64,000 bases of DNA from Mesobacillus sp. AQ2 (GCF_030122805.1 NZ_CP126080.1:2423001-2487000); one strand, 5' to 3'; positions 48,949 to 58,424 are shown, counted from the stretch's first letter. The notes: generated by a model not told the origin, from the sequence alone. A program made the numbers and translations.

Positions 48949-50022
48949 GTGAATCATAAAAAAACGGTGAAAATATTACTCGCCATCCTTATGGCTTATT
49001 TTATTTTGCCAAATCTAGTTTCAGCTCATAATGGTTCACGAGATGAACTTGGTGGGCATTTCCGTAATGCGGATTGCACCTATTTCCTTCATGAACCAAC
49101 TTCATTGGCGAAAAGTGCAGCAAATATAGATGAACTGATCCGTCTGATACAGGTGTATAACAATAATTCCGGTTGTGCCGATGGGTTGAGTGAAGGAAAG
49201 ATCGATCTGGAGGGATATACTTTTCAGGGAGAAGGAGGAGCGGCTTCAAAACCAACTGAAAACTCGGTTCCTAAAGCAGCACTTGCAACTGGCAAATTGC
49301 AAATTGGCAAAACGTATGAAGCAGAATTAAAAGATTGTACTGACGGGGATACCGCCGTCTTTACGATCAACGGAAAAGACTATAAAACTCGTTTTCTATA
49401 CATAGACACTCCAGAAAGCACAAGGACAAAGGAGCCGTTTGGACATGAGGCTGCTCAGTATACCTGTTCCTTTTTAAAACAGGGGGAAATCACACTAGAA
49501 ACTGATGGCTCCAGCCTGTTCGATAAATATGAACGACTTCTGGCCTGGGTTTGGGTAGATGACAAACTTCATCAGGAAGCAATCACGAAAGCAGGTCTTG
49601 TAGAAGACTTTTACGATTACGGCAGCTATAAATACGAAAACCGGATCTGGTCAGCGATGGAGTTTGCAAAAGAAAACGGAAAAGGAATGTATGCCGGGGA
49701 AGGAAACACATCCCGCCCAAAAGATTCTGCAGACGATTCACCCAAAGGGCAGGAAAGCGAAAATAGTGAAGGGACAAAAGATGCTGACGAGCTAAATTGT
49801 GGCTTTTTAAGCGGCCTTTTGTTCGCGCTGTTATTTTACCTGACAGTCCCATTCAAAAAATCCCTAGGAAAGCCAACACTGATCGCCCACCGAATGTGGG
49901 GTGAAAAATGGTGGCTTAACCTATTGCTCGGAATTCTTTACGCATTATTGTGCTACATAACATTACTTTTATTGCTTATGGAATTACTCCCTCTTTTAAA
50001 AAGTAATAAGCGCAGACGGTGA
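48949..50022 (+). CDS. Secreted/membrane thermonuclease with YHYH-like N-terminus
   Basis: A 357-residue protein with four parts. A signal peptide (KILLAILMAYFILPNLVSA) is followed by a Cys/His-rich segment beginning AHNGSRDELGGHFRNADCTY, like YHYH-type domains. A staphylococcal nuclease domain comes next (about 150-285: LKDCTDGDTAVF, TRFLYIDTPEST, FDKYERLLAWVWVDDKLHQE), with the Asp/Arg/Glu set in the usual order. A Glu/Ser-rich linker then leads to two C-terminal helices. It is likely a surface-tethered Ca-dependent nuclease for external nucleic acid. GTG 48949 is chosen behind AAAGGGGGAG. A hairpin array begins at its stop. Confidence 0.82.
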   Translation: MNHKKTVKILLAILMAYFILPNLVSAHNGSRDELGGHFRNADCTYFLHEPTSLAKSAANIDELIRLIQVYNNNSGCADGLSEGKIDLEGYTFQGEGGAASKPTENSVPKAALATGKLQIGKTYEAELKDCTDGDTAVFTINGKDYKTRFLYIDTPESTRTKEPFGHEAAQYTCSFLKQGEITLETDGSSLFDKYERLLAWVWVDDKLHQEAITKAGLVEDFYDYGSYKYENRIWSAMEFAKENGKGMYAGEGNTSRPKDSADDSPKGQESENSEGTKDADELNCGFLSGLLFALLFYLTVPFKKSLGKPTLIAHRMWGEKWWLNLLLGILYALLCYITLLLLLMELLPLLKSNKRRR

Positions 50023-50188
50023 TGACGGACAAATATCTCCGGGATTCTCGCAAAACTGTCCGTCATTGAGGGCATGATGGACAAAAAACTCTAGGATACT
50101 CACAAAACTGTCCGTCATCGGGAGCATGATGGACAAAAAACTCCGAGATACTCGCAAAACTGTCCGTCATCATAATGTTGACGGACAG
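50021..50188. repeat. Second tandem hairpin array, 52-bp period
   Basis: The left arm GACGGAC or GATGGAC occurs at 50024, 50076, 50128 and 50180, exactly 52 bp apart. Each of the three full units is an inverted repeat with GTCCGTC on the right, and the right arm is preceded by CGCAAAACT (CACAAAACT in unit 2). The fourth is a partial unit ending GACGGACAG. It lies between convergent genes, directly after a nuclease gene, like the array at 25024, and shares its period and CGCAAAA motif although the stem is different. Confidence 0.9.
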
Positions 50189-50229
50189 TTTAATAAACTT
50201 TTAAAAAGAACCTCCAGCTCTTAAACACA

Positions 50230-50391
50230 TTATTGATTATTATCATCCTGCGAAAGTAGCATATTCTCAATGTCCTCATTGGTTGGCGGTGTTTCTGGTT
50301 TCAAAAAATGAGTGAGCTTATCTATTTTTCTATGTAATCTTACGATATCAATCAAAATCAGCAGCAGTAACACAATTATTATCCAAGACAT
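50230..50391 (-). CDS. 53-residue single-helix membrane protein
   Basis: A short gene with an excellent GGGGGAGG ribosome site 6 nt before its ATG. The product has one N-terminal helix (SWIIIVLLLLILIDIVRLH) and a polar, acidic cytoplasmic-like tail (KPETPPTNEDIENMLLSQ, then DDNNQ). It lies divergent from the KinB-like kinase gene, with about 130 bp between them, and converges with the nuclease gene across the hairpin array. The role is unknown; a regulatory membrane peptide is possible. Confidence 0.65.
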   Translation of the reverse strand: MSWIIIVLLLLILIDIVRLHRKIDKLTHFLKPETPPTNEDIENMLLSQDDNNQ

Positions 50392-50521
50392 CGTTACCTC
50401 CCCCTTCTATAATTTCTAATATAAGGTAAATATTATGGAATGGATAGGCTAAAATGGATAAAGTTTGCGCTGGTCACTGGTTTATAATACTATTTTAATG
50501 ACTATTTATGGTGGTGTTGCA

Positions 50522-51775
50522 GTGGAAATTACCAAGCATTTATTAATGAATCTTTCACTTCTTCTTGTCCTTCTTTTTTTTACGCAGTTAATCATGGAAA
50601 GGCAAGTGAAAGAAGAAAGTCGAAAAAATCTTGAATTAGTCTATTTCGTTATTGCCATTTTTACATGTTATATTTTTTCAGTGCAGGTCCAGGATGGTAT
50701 CAGCTTTGACCTTCGCCAGGTGCCAATGATCTTAGGGAGTCTATATGCCGGCCATAGCTTTCTGTTTGCAGGTCTAACCATATTGATGAGAGGGTTTTTA
50801 GGGATTAATGATGGGTTTTGGATATCGGTCTTGGTGTTTACCACTCTTGCTTTCATTTTAAAATGGATGCAATCGTGGTTTAACAGGCTTACCATCAATC
50901 AGCGGGTCGGTGTATCAATCATTTTGACTGTCATGACTTCGTTCGTTTTAATGCAAATGGTGACGGTGGTCAATCAACCTATCAGGCACCCTGAAGCCTG
51001 GCTCAGTTTTATTTTAATCCCGGCGCTTACAGCTGGCCTGATCAGTTATTCAATTGAAACCATCAAGCAAACATTGATCATTCGCCAGCGGCTTGCGAAG
51101 GCTGATAAAATTGAGGCTGTCAGCCATCTGAGTGCAGCTATTTCCCATGAAATCCGCAACCCTCTTACAACGGTAAAGGGATTCCTGCAGCTTCTCAGCG
51201 AACAGGATTATCCTGATGAAAAGAAGAAAGAATTCATCCATATTGCAGTCGAGGAACTGAATCGCGCAGAAGAAGTCATCAATGATTATCTTACTTTTGC
51301 CAGGCCAGCGTTTGAAAAGGTCGAAGAAATCGACATAGAAAAAGAATTGAATCAAGTACTTAACGTGTTGAACCCGCTCGCTAATCTTAACGGTGTGGAA
51401 GTCAAGAAAAAATACACTTCAGGTTTGACGATTTCGGGGGACCGGTCAAAGTTTCAACAGGCATTCATCAATCTGATAAAAAATGCCCTTGAAGCGATGC
51501 CAAATGGAGGAGAATTGACAGTGCAGACCTTTCCTACAGGAAGTGTTGTCCATATTCTCGTCAAGGATACGGGAATTGGAATGACCAACGAACAAATCAC
51601 CCGCCTTGGTGAACCATACTACACAACAAAAGGCCAGCAAGGAACAGGTCTGGGAATGATGGTGACATTCAGCATCATTCGGGCAATGAAGGGGAAAGTC
51701 GAAATAAAAAGCCAGGTCGGCAAAGGGGCGACTTTCCATATGCGTTTTAATCATTTTGAGAATAAGCCTGATTAG
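50522..51775 (+). CDS. KinB-like sensor histidine kinase
   Basis: A 417-residue membrane sensor kinase. Six helices at the N-terminus (to about 185) form a 5TM-5TMR_LYT-like sensor with FDLRQVPMILGSLYAGHSFL. The HisKA box is AISHEIRNPLTTVKGFLQLL with the phosphorylated His. The ATPase motifs are NLIKNALEAMPNGG (N box), VKDTGIGM (G1) and GTGLGMMVTFSI (G2). The layout fits KinB, which feeds phosphate into the sporulation phosphorelay; no response regulator is adjacent, as usual for such orphan kinases. GTG 50522 is tentative; the frame opens at 50465. Confidence 0.87.
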   Translation: MEITKHLLMNLSLLLVLLFFTQLIMERQVKEESRKNLELVYFVIAIFTCYIFSVQVQDGISFDLRQVPMILGSLYAGHSFLFAGLTILMRGFLGINDGFWISVLVFTTLAFILKWMQSWFNRLTINQRVGVSIILTVMTSFVLMQMVTVVNQPIRHPEAWLSFILIPALTAGLISYSIETIKQTLIIRQRLAKADKIEAVSHLSAAISHEIRNPLTTVKGFLQLLSEQDYPDEKKKEFIHIAVEELNRAEEVINDYLTFARPAFEKVEEIDIEKELNQVLNVLNPLANLNGVEVKKKYTSGLTISGDRSKFQQAFINLIKNALEAMPNGGELTVQTFPTGSVVHILVKDTGIGMTNEQITRLGEPYYTTKGQQGTGLGMMVTFSIIRAMKGKVEIKSQVGKGATFHMRFNHFENKPD

Positions 51776-51779
51776 ATTA

Positions 51780-51801
51780 AATCGGCTCAATACAGCCGAT
51801 T
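51780..51801 (+). terminator. Hairpin after the kinase gene
   Basis: AATCGGCT pairs with AGCCGATT around CAATAC. The T-run is poor, so termination may be weak. Confidence 0.45.
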
Positions 51802-51827
51802 ATGAAGGAGTTGATTTTCCTGAAGGA

Positions 51828-51858
51828 AAAAGCCTGCCAGAAAACCTGGCAGGCTTTT
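51828..51858. terminator. Terminator of the RsbR paralogue gene
   Basis: AAAGCCTGCCAG pairs with CTGGCAGGCTTT around AAAAC, with T or A runs on both sides. It serves the minus-strand gene and probably also the kinase gene. Confidence 0.85.
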
Positions 51859-52699
51859 AACGTTGGATGATTTTCCTGACAACATTCTGAAGATTTCCTT
51901 CGGTTGTAATATCCGAAAAGTTAATTCCGAGCTGTACCGCAGTTTGAGCGACTTCCGGCCGGATGCCTGTTACAATTGTTCGCACCCCAATCAGTTTCAA
52001 GGCGTCCATTAATTTAAAAATCTCATGGGCGACCATAGTATCTACCATCACGACCCCTGAAAGGTCGAGGATCAGCGAATTGATTTTGGCATCAATACTC
52101 TGGGTTAGCGTAGATTCCATCAAGCCTTTTGCTCTGGTTGTATCGATTTCTCCGATTAATGGCAGAAGGCCAACTTCTTTTGTAAGGGTTATGACAGGTG
52201 CACTTAACTCCTTGATCAAAGTTGCCTGGGAGGCAAGCCGGTTCATGAGAATTTCCATGAAAACGATAATAAAGGTTTCAAATACATAATCAAGCGTATA
52301 ATTCAGCTTTTTTTCCCAGGTAAAGACATCATCCAAGGTAATTTCCAGATCCGTCTCTCTGACAAACTTTTGCACATACTCCCAATAGACGCGCCGGAAT
52401 ACACCTGAATTCCAGGCAACTTCCGTCAAGTCTGTCTTGGACTTGATCCGATCTGAAGCAGTCTGGCTCGTCCAAGCCGAAATGGTCTCCTTCATCTCTT
52501 CCTCGGTCTGGTAAAGCGACTTAGCCACCAGGCGTACATAATTCGAATTTTGTTCCATTACCCTGTTCATGATTTCAGGCGGAGCATCAGCAGAGTAATC
52601 TGAGCCTGTTATGATCCGCTGGCGTTTTAGCCAATCCTGGGTGAAGTCTGCAGCATTATCCACCAAAAACTGGTATAACGCCATTGTTTTTTGATCCAT
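51857..52699 (-). CDS. RsbR-family stressosome protein (STAS domain)
   Basis: A 280-residue paralogue of RsbR, with the same length as Bacillus subtilis RsbRD (YqhA). The N-terminal half is a helical non-heme globin-like sensor domain (about 1-150). The C-terminal STAS domain (about 165-280) contains SAPVITLTKEVGLLPLIGEI with DTTRAK, and LILDLSGVVMVDTMVAHEIF, with Thr residues at the positions phosphorylated by RsbT in the family. Such proteins build the stressosome that controls sigma B. It is alone, without rsbS or rsbT, as is common for the paralogues. Confidence 0.9.
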   Translation of the reverse strand: MDQKTMALYQFLVDNAADFTQDWLKRQRIITGSDYSADAPPEIMNRVMEQNSNYVRLVAKSLYQTEEEMKETISAWTSQTASDRIKSKTDLTEVAWNSGVFRRVYWEYVQKFVRETDLEITLDDVFTWEKKLNYTLDYVFETFIIVFMEILMNRLASQATLIKELSAPVITLTKEVGLLPLIGEIDTTRAKGLMESTLTQSIDAKINSLILDLSGVVMVDTMVAHEIFKLMDALKLIGVRTIVTGIRPEVAQTAVQLGINFSDITTEGNLQNVVRKIIQR

Positions 52700-52820
52700 T
52701 TCAATCCCTGCTTTATTTAATATTGGATAACTCTATTCTTCAAGACTGCTTCCTAAAAGTCAAATTTCAATGTTTTCATTTACGGTGGTAGATGGCTTGA
52801 TCATCTGTTAAAATCAAACA

Positions 52821-52834
52821 AGAACGCTAGTTCG
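52821..52834. promoter_or_regulatory. LexA-box-like site upstream of sbcD
   Basis: AGAACGCTAGTTCG matches the Bacillus LexA box CGAAC-N4-GTTCG except for the first base. It lies 46 bp upstream of a TATAAT element at 52880-52885 and 123 bp before sbcD. A separate palindrome AGTGCGCACT is at 52854-52863. Confidence 0.55.
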
Positions 52835-52956
52835 CATATGTTTCCTTAATTTGAGTGCGCACTAAATTTTTGTGTTTGATATAATAATAGCATTCAAATT
52901 ACACACTACAAAACAAGAGATATAGATAAGGAAATTTTACTAGGGGGAGGATGAAC

Positions 52957-54102
52957 ATGAAATTTATCCATACAGGTGACTGGCATCTTGGGAAGCTTGT
53001 CCATGGTATCTACATGACAGAAGACCAGCGGGAGGTATTGAATCAATTTGTTGATCTTGTTGCTGAGGAACAGCCTGACGCAGTTGTGATTGCTGGGGAT
53101 CTATATGACAGATCTGTACCGCCGACGGATGCAGTGGAGTTGCTCGATGAAATTCTGTTCAGGATCAATGTCGAGTTGAACACGCCGGTCGTAGCGATAG
53201 CCGGGAACCACGACAGTGCAGAACGCCTGTCATTCGGGAGTTCATGGTACCGCCATAATCATTTTTACCTAACTGGCAAATTGACGAATGATTTTAACCC
53301 TGTACATATCAACGGGGTCAATTTCCATCTGATTCCGTACGCTGAACCCGGTGTAGTGCGCCACCTGCTTGGCGATACTTCGATCCATTCCCATCAGGAT
53401 GCGATGAAGGCAGTCATCGGTAAAATAGAAGAAAACATGAATCCGAACGAACCGAATGTTTTTGTCGGCCATGCTTTCGTTCTTGGAGGGGACTCCTCTG
53501 ATTCTGAACGCGCACTGTCGGTGGGCGGTTCTGGTTGTGTGACACAGGATTTATTTGATTCATTCTCATTTACGGCACTGGGGCACCTTCACAGTCCTGA
53601 AGCGATAAAACACGACAAGATCAAATATTCCGGCTCACTTTTAAAATATTCTTTTTCCGAAGCAAAACAGCGTAAGTCCGTATCGATTGTCGAAATGAAA
53701 GAGAATGGAAGCTTCGATATCAGATATAAGAGCCTCAAACCCAAGCAGGATATGCGTGAATTGGAAGGACATCTTGAACAGCTTTTGGATCCATCTTTTT
53801 ATGAAAAAGAAAACACCATGGATTATTTGAAAGTAACTTTGCTGGATGACGGTGCGATGATTGACCCAATGGGCAAACTGCGTCAAATCTTTCCTAATGT
53901 CCTGCATCTTGAACGGAAAATCGAATCCATCGACCAGAAGCACAGGCAGCGCTTCACCTCAATCAGGGAAGAAAAAAAATCCGAGCTTGAGCTTTTTGAA
54001 CAGTTCTACCAGGAAATGACGACTAGCGAATTCACTGAGGAAAAGCGCGGTATCATGACTGACGTGATTGGTAAAGTGTTAAAAGAGGAGGGACAGAAAT
54101 GA
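52957..54102 (+). CDS. sbcD: Exonuclease subunit SbcD (Mre11 homologue)
   Basis: A 381-residue Mn-dependent phosphoesterase that, with SbcC, cuts hairpins and protein-blocked DNA ends. The metallophosphatase motifs are in order: HTGDWHLGK, VIAGDLYDRSVPP, AIAGNHDSAERL, VFVGHAFVLGG and ALGHLHSPE. The C-terminal part binds SbcC. ATG 52957 is chosen because GGGGGAGG ends 6 nt upstream; ATG 52951 abuts that site. It overlaps sbcC by 4 bp (ATGA). A LexA-like box upstream suggests damage induction. Two hairpin minisatellites elsewhere in the window are natural-type substrates for this enzyme, which is only an observation. Confidence 0.95.
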   Translation: MKFIHTGDWHLGKLVHGIYMTEDQREVLNQFVDLVAEEQPDAVVIAGDLYDRSVPPTDAVELLDEILFRINVELNTPVVAIAGNHDSAERLSFGSSWYRHNHFYLTGKLTNDFNPVHINGVNFHLIPYAEPGVVRHLLGDTSIHSHQDAMKAVIGKIEENMNPNEPNVFVGHAFVLGGDSSDSERALSVGGSGCVTQDLFDSFSFTALGHLHSPEAIKHDKIKYSGSLLKYSFSEAKQRKSVSIVEMKENGSFDIRYKSLKPKQDMRELEGHLEQLLDPSFYEKENTMDYLKVTLLDDGAMIDPMGKLRQIFPNVLHLERKIESIDQKHRQRFTSIREEKKSELELFEQFYQEMTTSEFTEEKRGIMTDVIGKVLKEEGQK

Positions 54103-57100
54103 AACCTCTTAAACTGACGATGCAGGCTTTCGGCCCATATGCCGGTACGGAAACGATTGATTTTAAAGAGCTCGAAAACAGGACAATGTTTGTCATTTCC
54201 GGTAAAACTGGTGCCGGGAAGACTACGATATTCGATGGTATCAGTTATGCGATTTATGGAAAGGCAAGCGGGGAAGACAGGAATGGCCCTGACTTGCGCA
54301 GCCAGTTCGCTGAAGATGATGTCCTGACTGAAGTCTCCCTCGATTTTTCCTTGCGCCAAAAGACATACCGGATCACGCGGTCCCCGCAACAGGAGAGGAA
54401 AAAGAAGTCTGGGGAAGGAACAACCACCGTCGGAGCAAAGGCAGAGCTTTATCTGATCGACGGAAATGGTGAAATCCAGCTGCTGGCTTCCAATGTTCGT
54501 GAAGCAGATGAAAAAATAAAGGAAATTATGATCATTGACAGCAACCAATTCCGCCAAATCCTGATGATTCCGCAGGGAGAATTCCGGAAGCTGCTGACTT
54601 CTGACAGCAAAGAAAAAGAAGTCATCCTGCAAAGGTTATTCCATACTGAAATTTATAAAAGAGTGGAAGAAAAATTAAGAGAAGAAGCAACACTCTTAAA
54701 AAAGACGGTAGAGGACCAGGTAGAAAAAAGGAACGCTCAGCTGCGAAGCATTAAAGCAGTTGAAAACGATGAGCTCAAAGAACTGATTGATGCAGGAAGT
54801 GTGAATGACACCCTTATTCTTCCGCTTTTGAAAAACGAAATCGATGCTATGGAGAGCAAGCTTCAGGAACTTGCGAAGGACCGTGAAAAGCTGCAAAAAG
54901 ACCGCGATCAGATGCAGCAGCGCTTGTTCGAGGCCGAAGCCACTTTGAAACAGATTCAATCCCTTGATACCTTGAAAACAGCAAAGGAGAAACTTGAATC
55001 CCAGCAATCCTTGTTTGCAGAAAAAGAAACGAAGACTGTACTTGCCAAAAAAGCTGCCCTGCTCGATGCCCAGGAACAACTTTGCCACAGGCTGAAGGCA
55101 GATTTTGATTCAATGACGAACCAGGTCTCACAGATAACCCAGCGAATTGGACAGTTATCAGGGAAACTGAAAGAGGCTGAACAGGAAAACCAAAGACAAA
55201 TTGAACGTGAACCTGAGAGAACAGCTGCAGCAGAACAATTGAACCTGCTAAAGAATATGAGAGAAGAAGTCCTGGCATTTGACAGTACCGACTCCAGGGT
55301 CAAGGAAATGAAAGCATCCCTTGATTCTAAAAAGCAGGAACGTGAAAAGGGTGAACATGCCCTGAAGACAGCAGAAGAGCGTCTAAAGGTTCTGCAAATG
55401 GAGAAAGAAGAGGCGGAAAAGGCTCAATTTACTTTTCTTGAGAATGACCGGCAATTAGAAAAGCTGCTGCGCGAGTTGGACAAGCTAATTAAATTTAAAA
55501 ACCAGACTCAAAAAACTCAATTGGCACAAACAAATTATGAAAAAACCAGAGGACAACTTAACCAGGCTATTGCTCATCATAATGATGGCAAAGCCGCAGC
55601 AGAAGAGCTGGAGCAAAAGTGGCTGCATTCCCAGGCGGCCGTTTTGGCCGGGAAACTGCAGGAAGGCAGTGCCTGCCCGGTCTGCGGATCCAAACATCAT
55701 CCGGTTCCTGCAAGAGCAAGCGAAGGCTTCATCCCAAACGAAGAGGATTTAAAAGCCGCACGGGAGAAGGTTTCCGTTCTCGAGAAAGAAAAGAGTACTT
55801 TTGAAAAAGCCTTTATTGAAGCAGAAACAACTTTAAGGTCATTAAACGCAAATAGCGACGAATTAATGGCTGAAATCATTGGTTTCCGTCCTGGCTTTGA
55901 AATTGATCAGACATCGGATGTCATCCTGATGACAGAGGCTGATATTGAAAAGCTTAAAAAAGAGCAGAATCGACTCTCCATAAAGCAAAAAGAGCTTGAA
56001 AAAATCAGAGCAGAAATCAAGAGATATGATGAAGGCAGGGAAAAATTGCAACAGCAATTAAAAGGGCTTGAAGAAGGATTCCAAAAACTAATCATCCAGT
56101 ATACCGAAAAAAAGACCACGCTGGAGAGAATGACAGACAAAATACCGGAACAAATCCGTTCACTGCAAGCATTCGAAGCAAAGCTTCAATCTGCAGAACT
56201 GCAGCAGAAACAGCTTGACCAGGAAATGGAACAGGCCCGAAAGAACTTCCAGGATGCCAGGGAATTGCTAGGGACTGAGAAAGCCCGTCTTGAAGAGGCT
56301 GAGAAGCGTTTGAATGAAATCGAAGCGAAGTTGGTCGAAGAACGGGAAACGTTTAAAAACAACATGACAGCCCAGGGATTTGAAAATTACCAGGCATATC
56401 ACCAGGCGAAGGTCCCTGAGCAGGCAATCCTGCGACTTGAAACAGAAGTAAGAAATTATCGCGAAGAATTGAGATCTGTCAGGGACCGTTTTACAGAACT
56501 CTCGGAAATGTTGAAGGATGTTAAAAAGCCTGATCTGGAAACACTTCAAACTAGTTTCGCAGAACTGAATCAAAAGATTAAAGAAGCTGATGAGGCATTC
56601 CAGGATCTCAATCTAAAAAAACGTGATAATCAGTCTATTTTTAAACAGGTTATCACATTGAATGAACAAATGAAGCAGCTTGAGGAAAAGTACAAATTAG
56701 TCGGTCATCTATTCGAAATCTCCAAAGGACAGAACACTTATAGAGTTACATTTGAACGCTTCGTCCTTGCTGCTTTCCTCGATGATATTCTTCGGGAGGC
56801 CAATGTCAGGCTGCATAAGATGACAAGCGGCCGATACAGATTATTGAGGAAAACGGACCGTTCAAAAGGCAATGTTCAAAGTGGTCTGGAACTGCTGGTA
56901 CTTGATGCTTACACAGGGCAGGAAAGGCATGTCAAGACCCTTTCTGGGGGTGAGAGCTTCAAGGCGGCCCTCTCACTGGCCCTAGGCCTTGCGGATGTGG
57001 TACAGAACTACGCCGGCGGAGTTTCGCTTGAGACCATGTTCATTGATGAAGGATTCGGAACGCTTGATCCAGAATCGCTTGATCAGGCAATTGAAGCATT

Positions 57101-57236
57101 GATCGATATCCAGAGCAGCGGACGCCTTGTCGGCATCATATCTCACGTTCCAGAACTAAAGGAACGAATTGATGCAAGGCTTGAGGTTATCTCTACACAA
57201 ACAGGAAGCAAAACTCAGTTTATGTTAATGAATTAA
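54099..57236 (+). CDS. sbcC: Exonuclease subunit SbcC (Rad50 homologue)
   Basis: A 1045-residue SMC-like ATPase. The N-terminal Walker A is SGKTGAGKTTIFDG near residue 31, with the Q-loop region in the following 100 residues (IPQGEFRKLL). Two long coiled-coil arms are separated by the zinc hook CPVCG (Cys526 and Cys529). The C-terminal lobe carries the signature LSGGESFKAALSLALGLAD and Walker B MFIDEGFGTLD. It works with SbcD on DNA ends and hairpins. Length is normal. A terminator follows at 57243. Confidence 0.95.
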   Translation: MKPLKLTMQAFGPYAGTETIDFKELENRTMFVISGKTGAGKTTIFDGISYAIYGKASGEDRNGPDLRSQFAEDDVLTEVSLDFSLRQKTYRITRSPQQERKKKSGEGTTTVGAKAELYLIDGNGEIQLLASNVREADEKIKEIMIIDSNQFRQILMIPQGEFRKLLTSDSKEKEVILQRLFHTEIYKRVEEKLREEATLLKKTVEDQVEKRNAQLRSIKAVENDELKELIDAGSVNDTLILPLLKNEIDAMESKLQELAKDREKLQKDRDQMQQRLFEAEATLKQIQSLDTLKTAKEKLESQQSLFAEKETKTVLAKKAALLDAQEQLCHRLKADFDSMTNQVSQITQRIGQLSGKLKEAEQENQRQIEREPERTAAAEQLNLLKNMREEVLAFDSTDSRVKEMKASLDSKKQEREKGEHALKTAEERLKVLQMEKEEAEKAQFTFLENDRQLEKLLRELDKLIKFKNQTQKTQLAQTNYEKTRGQLNQAIAHHNDGKAAAEELEQKWLHSQAAVLAGKLQEGSACPVCGSKHHPVPARASEGFIPNEEDLKAAREKVSVLEKEKSTFEKAFIEAETTLRSLNANSDELMAEIIGFRPGFEIDQTSDVILMTEADIEKLKKEQNRLSIKQKELEKIRAEIKRYDEGREKLQQQLKGLEEGFQKLIIQYTEKKTTLERMTDKIPEQIRSLQAFEAKLQSAELQQKQLDQEMEQARKNFQDARELLGTEKARLEEAEKRLNEIEAKLVEERETFKNNMTAQGFENYQAYHQAKVPEQAILRLETEVRNYREELRSVRDRFTELSEMLKDVKKPDLETLQTSFAELNQKIKEADEAFQDLNLKKRDNQSIFKQVITLNEQMKQLEEKYKLVGHLFEISKGQNTYRVTFERFVLAAFLDDILREANVRLHKMTSGRYRLLRKTDRSKGNVQSGLELLVLDAYTGQERHVKTLSGGESFKAALSLALGLADVVQNYAGGVSLETMFIDEGFGTLDPESLDQAIEALIDIQSSGRLVGIISHVPELKERIDARLEVISTQTGSKTQFMLMN

Positions 57237-57242
57237 CAAAGA

Positions 57243-57274
57243 ATACAGCATCTTGAAATAGGTGCTGTATTTTC
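57243..57274 (+). terminator. Terminator of sbcDC
   Basis: ATACAGCATC pairs with GGTGCTGTAT over 8 nt, followed by TTTC. Confidence 0.75.
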
Positions 57275-57362
57275 ACGCTTAAAGAAAAGTCTATAAAACT
57301 CAGCAAAGCTAAATCAGCTTTTATTGAGCAATCATCAAATATAGTCAGCAGGGAGATAGATC

Positions 57363-58424
57363 ATGGAATTTGGAGTTCAATACCTTTCATTCTACGTTGT
57401 GCAGGTAGAAGGCAAAGGCGATCAGGCAGATAAAAGGTACAAGCATTTCCAGACATTGAACGAGGAAGAGTATGAAAATAGTCCTTTAAAAGATTTCCTG
57501 GATGGTGAGTTCACAAAAATCGTAAAACGAAAGGTCGAAAGACATCCCAAAACGGATGAAGTTCCGACAAAGATCGGCTACTTCATTGTTGAGGAAGGGC
57601 ATGACCTTACCTCAAACCCAAACTATAATCTTTTTCACCGGGCACGGTTTGCGGAATCAAAGGATGATTTCCAGCAGGAGAGTGAGAAGTTCGCTATTGC
57701 CTATGTGGATACAAGTGCTGTCCGCGGAGGTGCATTCATTGTAGCAAGGGCGAAGCTACGCAAATATTTTGATGATGCGTTTGTTTTCATCCTGAAATGT
57801 GACTTCGAACCAAAAGTAGCTTCCATTTCTGATGAATCCACATTGATCCGTCAGGTAGAAATGGCCATTACGACGAAGAATATGAAGTCAATCCAGTATC
57901 CTTTCATGCCTGAAGAAGGGATGATCCAGGATAATGAACTTAAAATCAACCAGTCTTCTCATGCACGTTATTTTGAGGATTTTCTGAAATATGTTGAATA
58001 TGGCCAGTCGATGCCCGAAATCGTGAAAACTCAAGTCATCGAGATGGTCCGCGGCCACATGGAAGATACATTCGAACCGGAAAGTGAAGAGCGTGAGCAT
58101 CTCGAAAACGCCATGGAAATCTGGGCGGCCAGCGAAAAACGGGAGCTGCAGGAGCGGTTTGAACCAGAACAAGTCATCGAGGCTGCGGCGCAACTAATCG
58201 AGCATACACCCGAGCTCGAGTTAAAAATGAAGCTTGATCATGTTTCAGTAAAAGGATTGCTTGCAGACTATGGTGACAGCATTCACCTGGCAAAATTAAA
58301 TGGAAAATATGTCTTAATAATTGAAGCAGATACAGTTACCTTTGAAAAAGGTTTTTCGCCAGTCGAATTTGCGAAACCTGATGAAATCGGCACAGTAGTT
58401 GAAAAAATAAGACAAAAAGGCTAG
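57363..58424 (+). CDS. DUF3900-like protein
   Basis: A 353-residue soluble protein found in Bacillaceae. It begins MEFGVQYLSFYVVQVEGKGD and has a central nucleoid-associated-like part (AIAYVDTSAVRGGAFIVARA, FVFILKCDFEPKVASISDES). A helical middle contains HARYFEDFLKYVEYGQSMPE, and the C-terminal strand region reads YVLIIEADTVTFEKGFSPVE. I assign it to DUF3900 from memory of the family, with some doubt; the pattern is also distantly like nucleoid-associated NdpA proteins. The ATG follows AGGGAG. It stands alone behind sbcDC and has its own terminator. Confidence 0.65.
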   Translation: MEFGVQYLSFYVVQVEGKGDQADKRYKHFQTLNEEEYENSPLKDFLDGEFTKIVKRKVERHPKTDEVPTKIGYFIVEEGHDLTSNPNYNLFHRARFAESKDDFQQESEKFAIAYVDTSAVRGGAFIVARAKLRKYFDDAFVFILKCDFEPKVASISDESTLIRQVEMAITTKNMKSIQYPFMPEEGMIQDNELKINQSSHARYFEDFLKYVEYGQSMPEIVKTQVIEMVRGHMEDTFEPESEEREHLENAMEIWAASEKRELQERFEPEQVIEAAAQLIEHTPELELKMKLDHVSVKGLLADYGDSIHLAKLNGKYVLIIEADTVTFEKGFSPVEFAKPDEIGTVVEKIRQKG

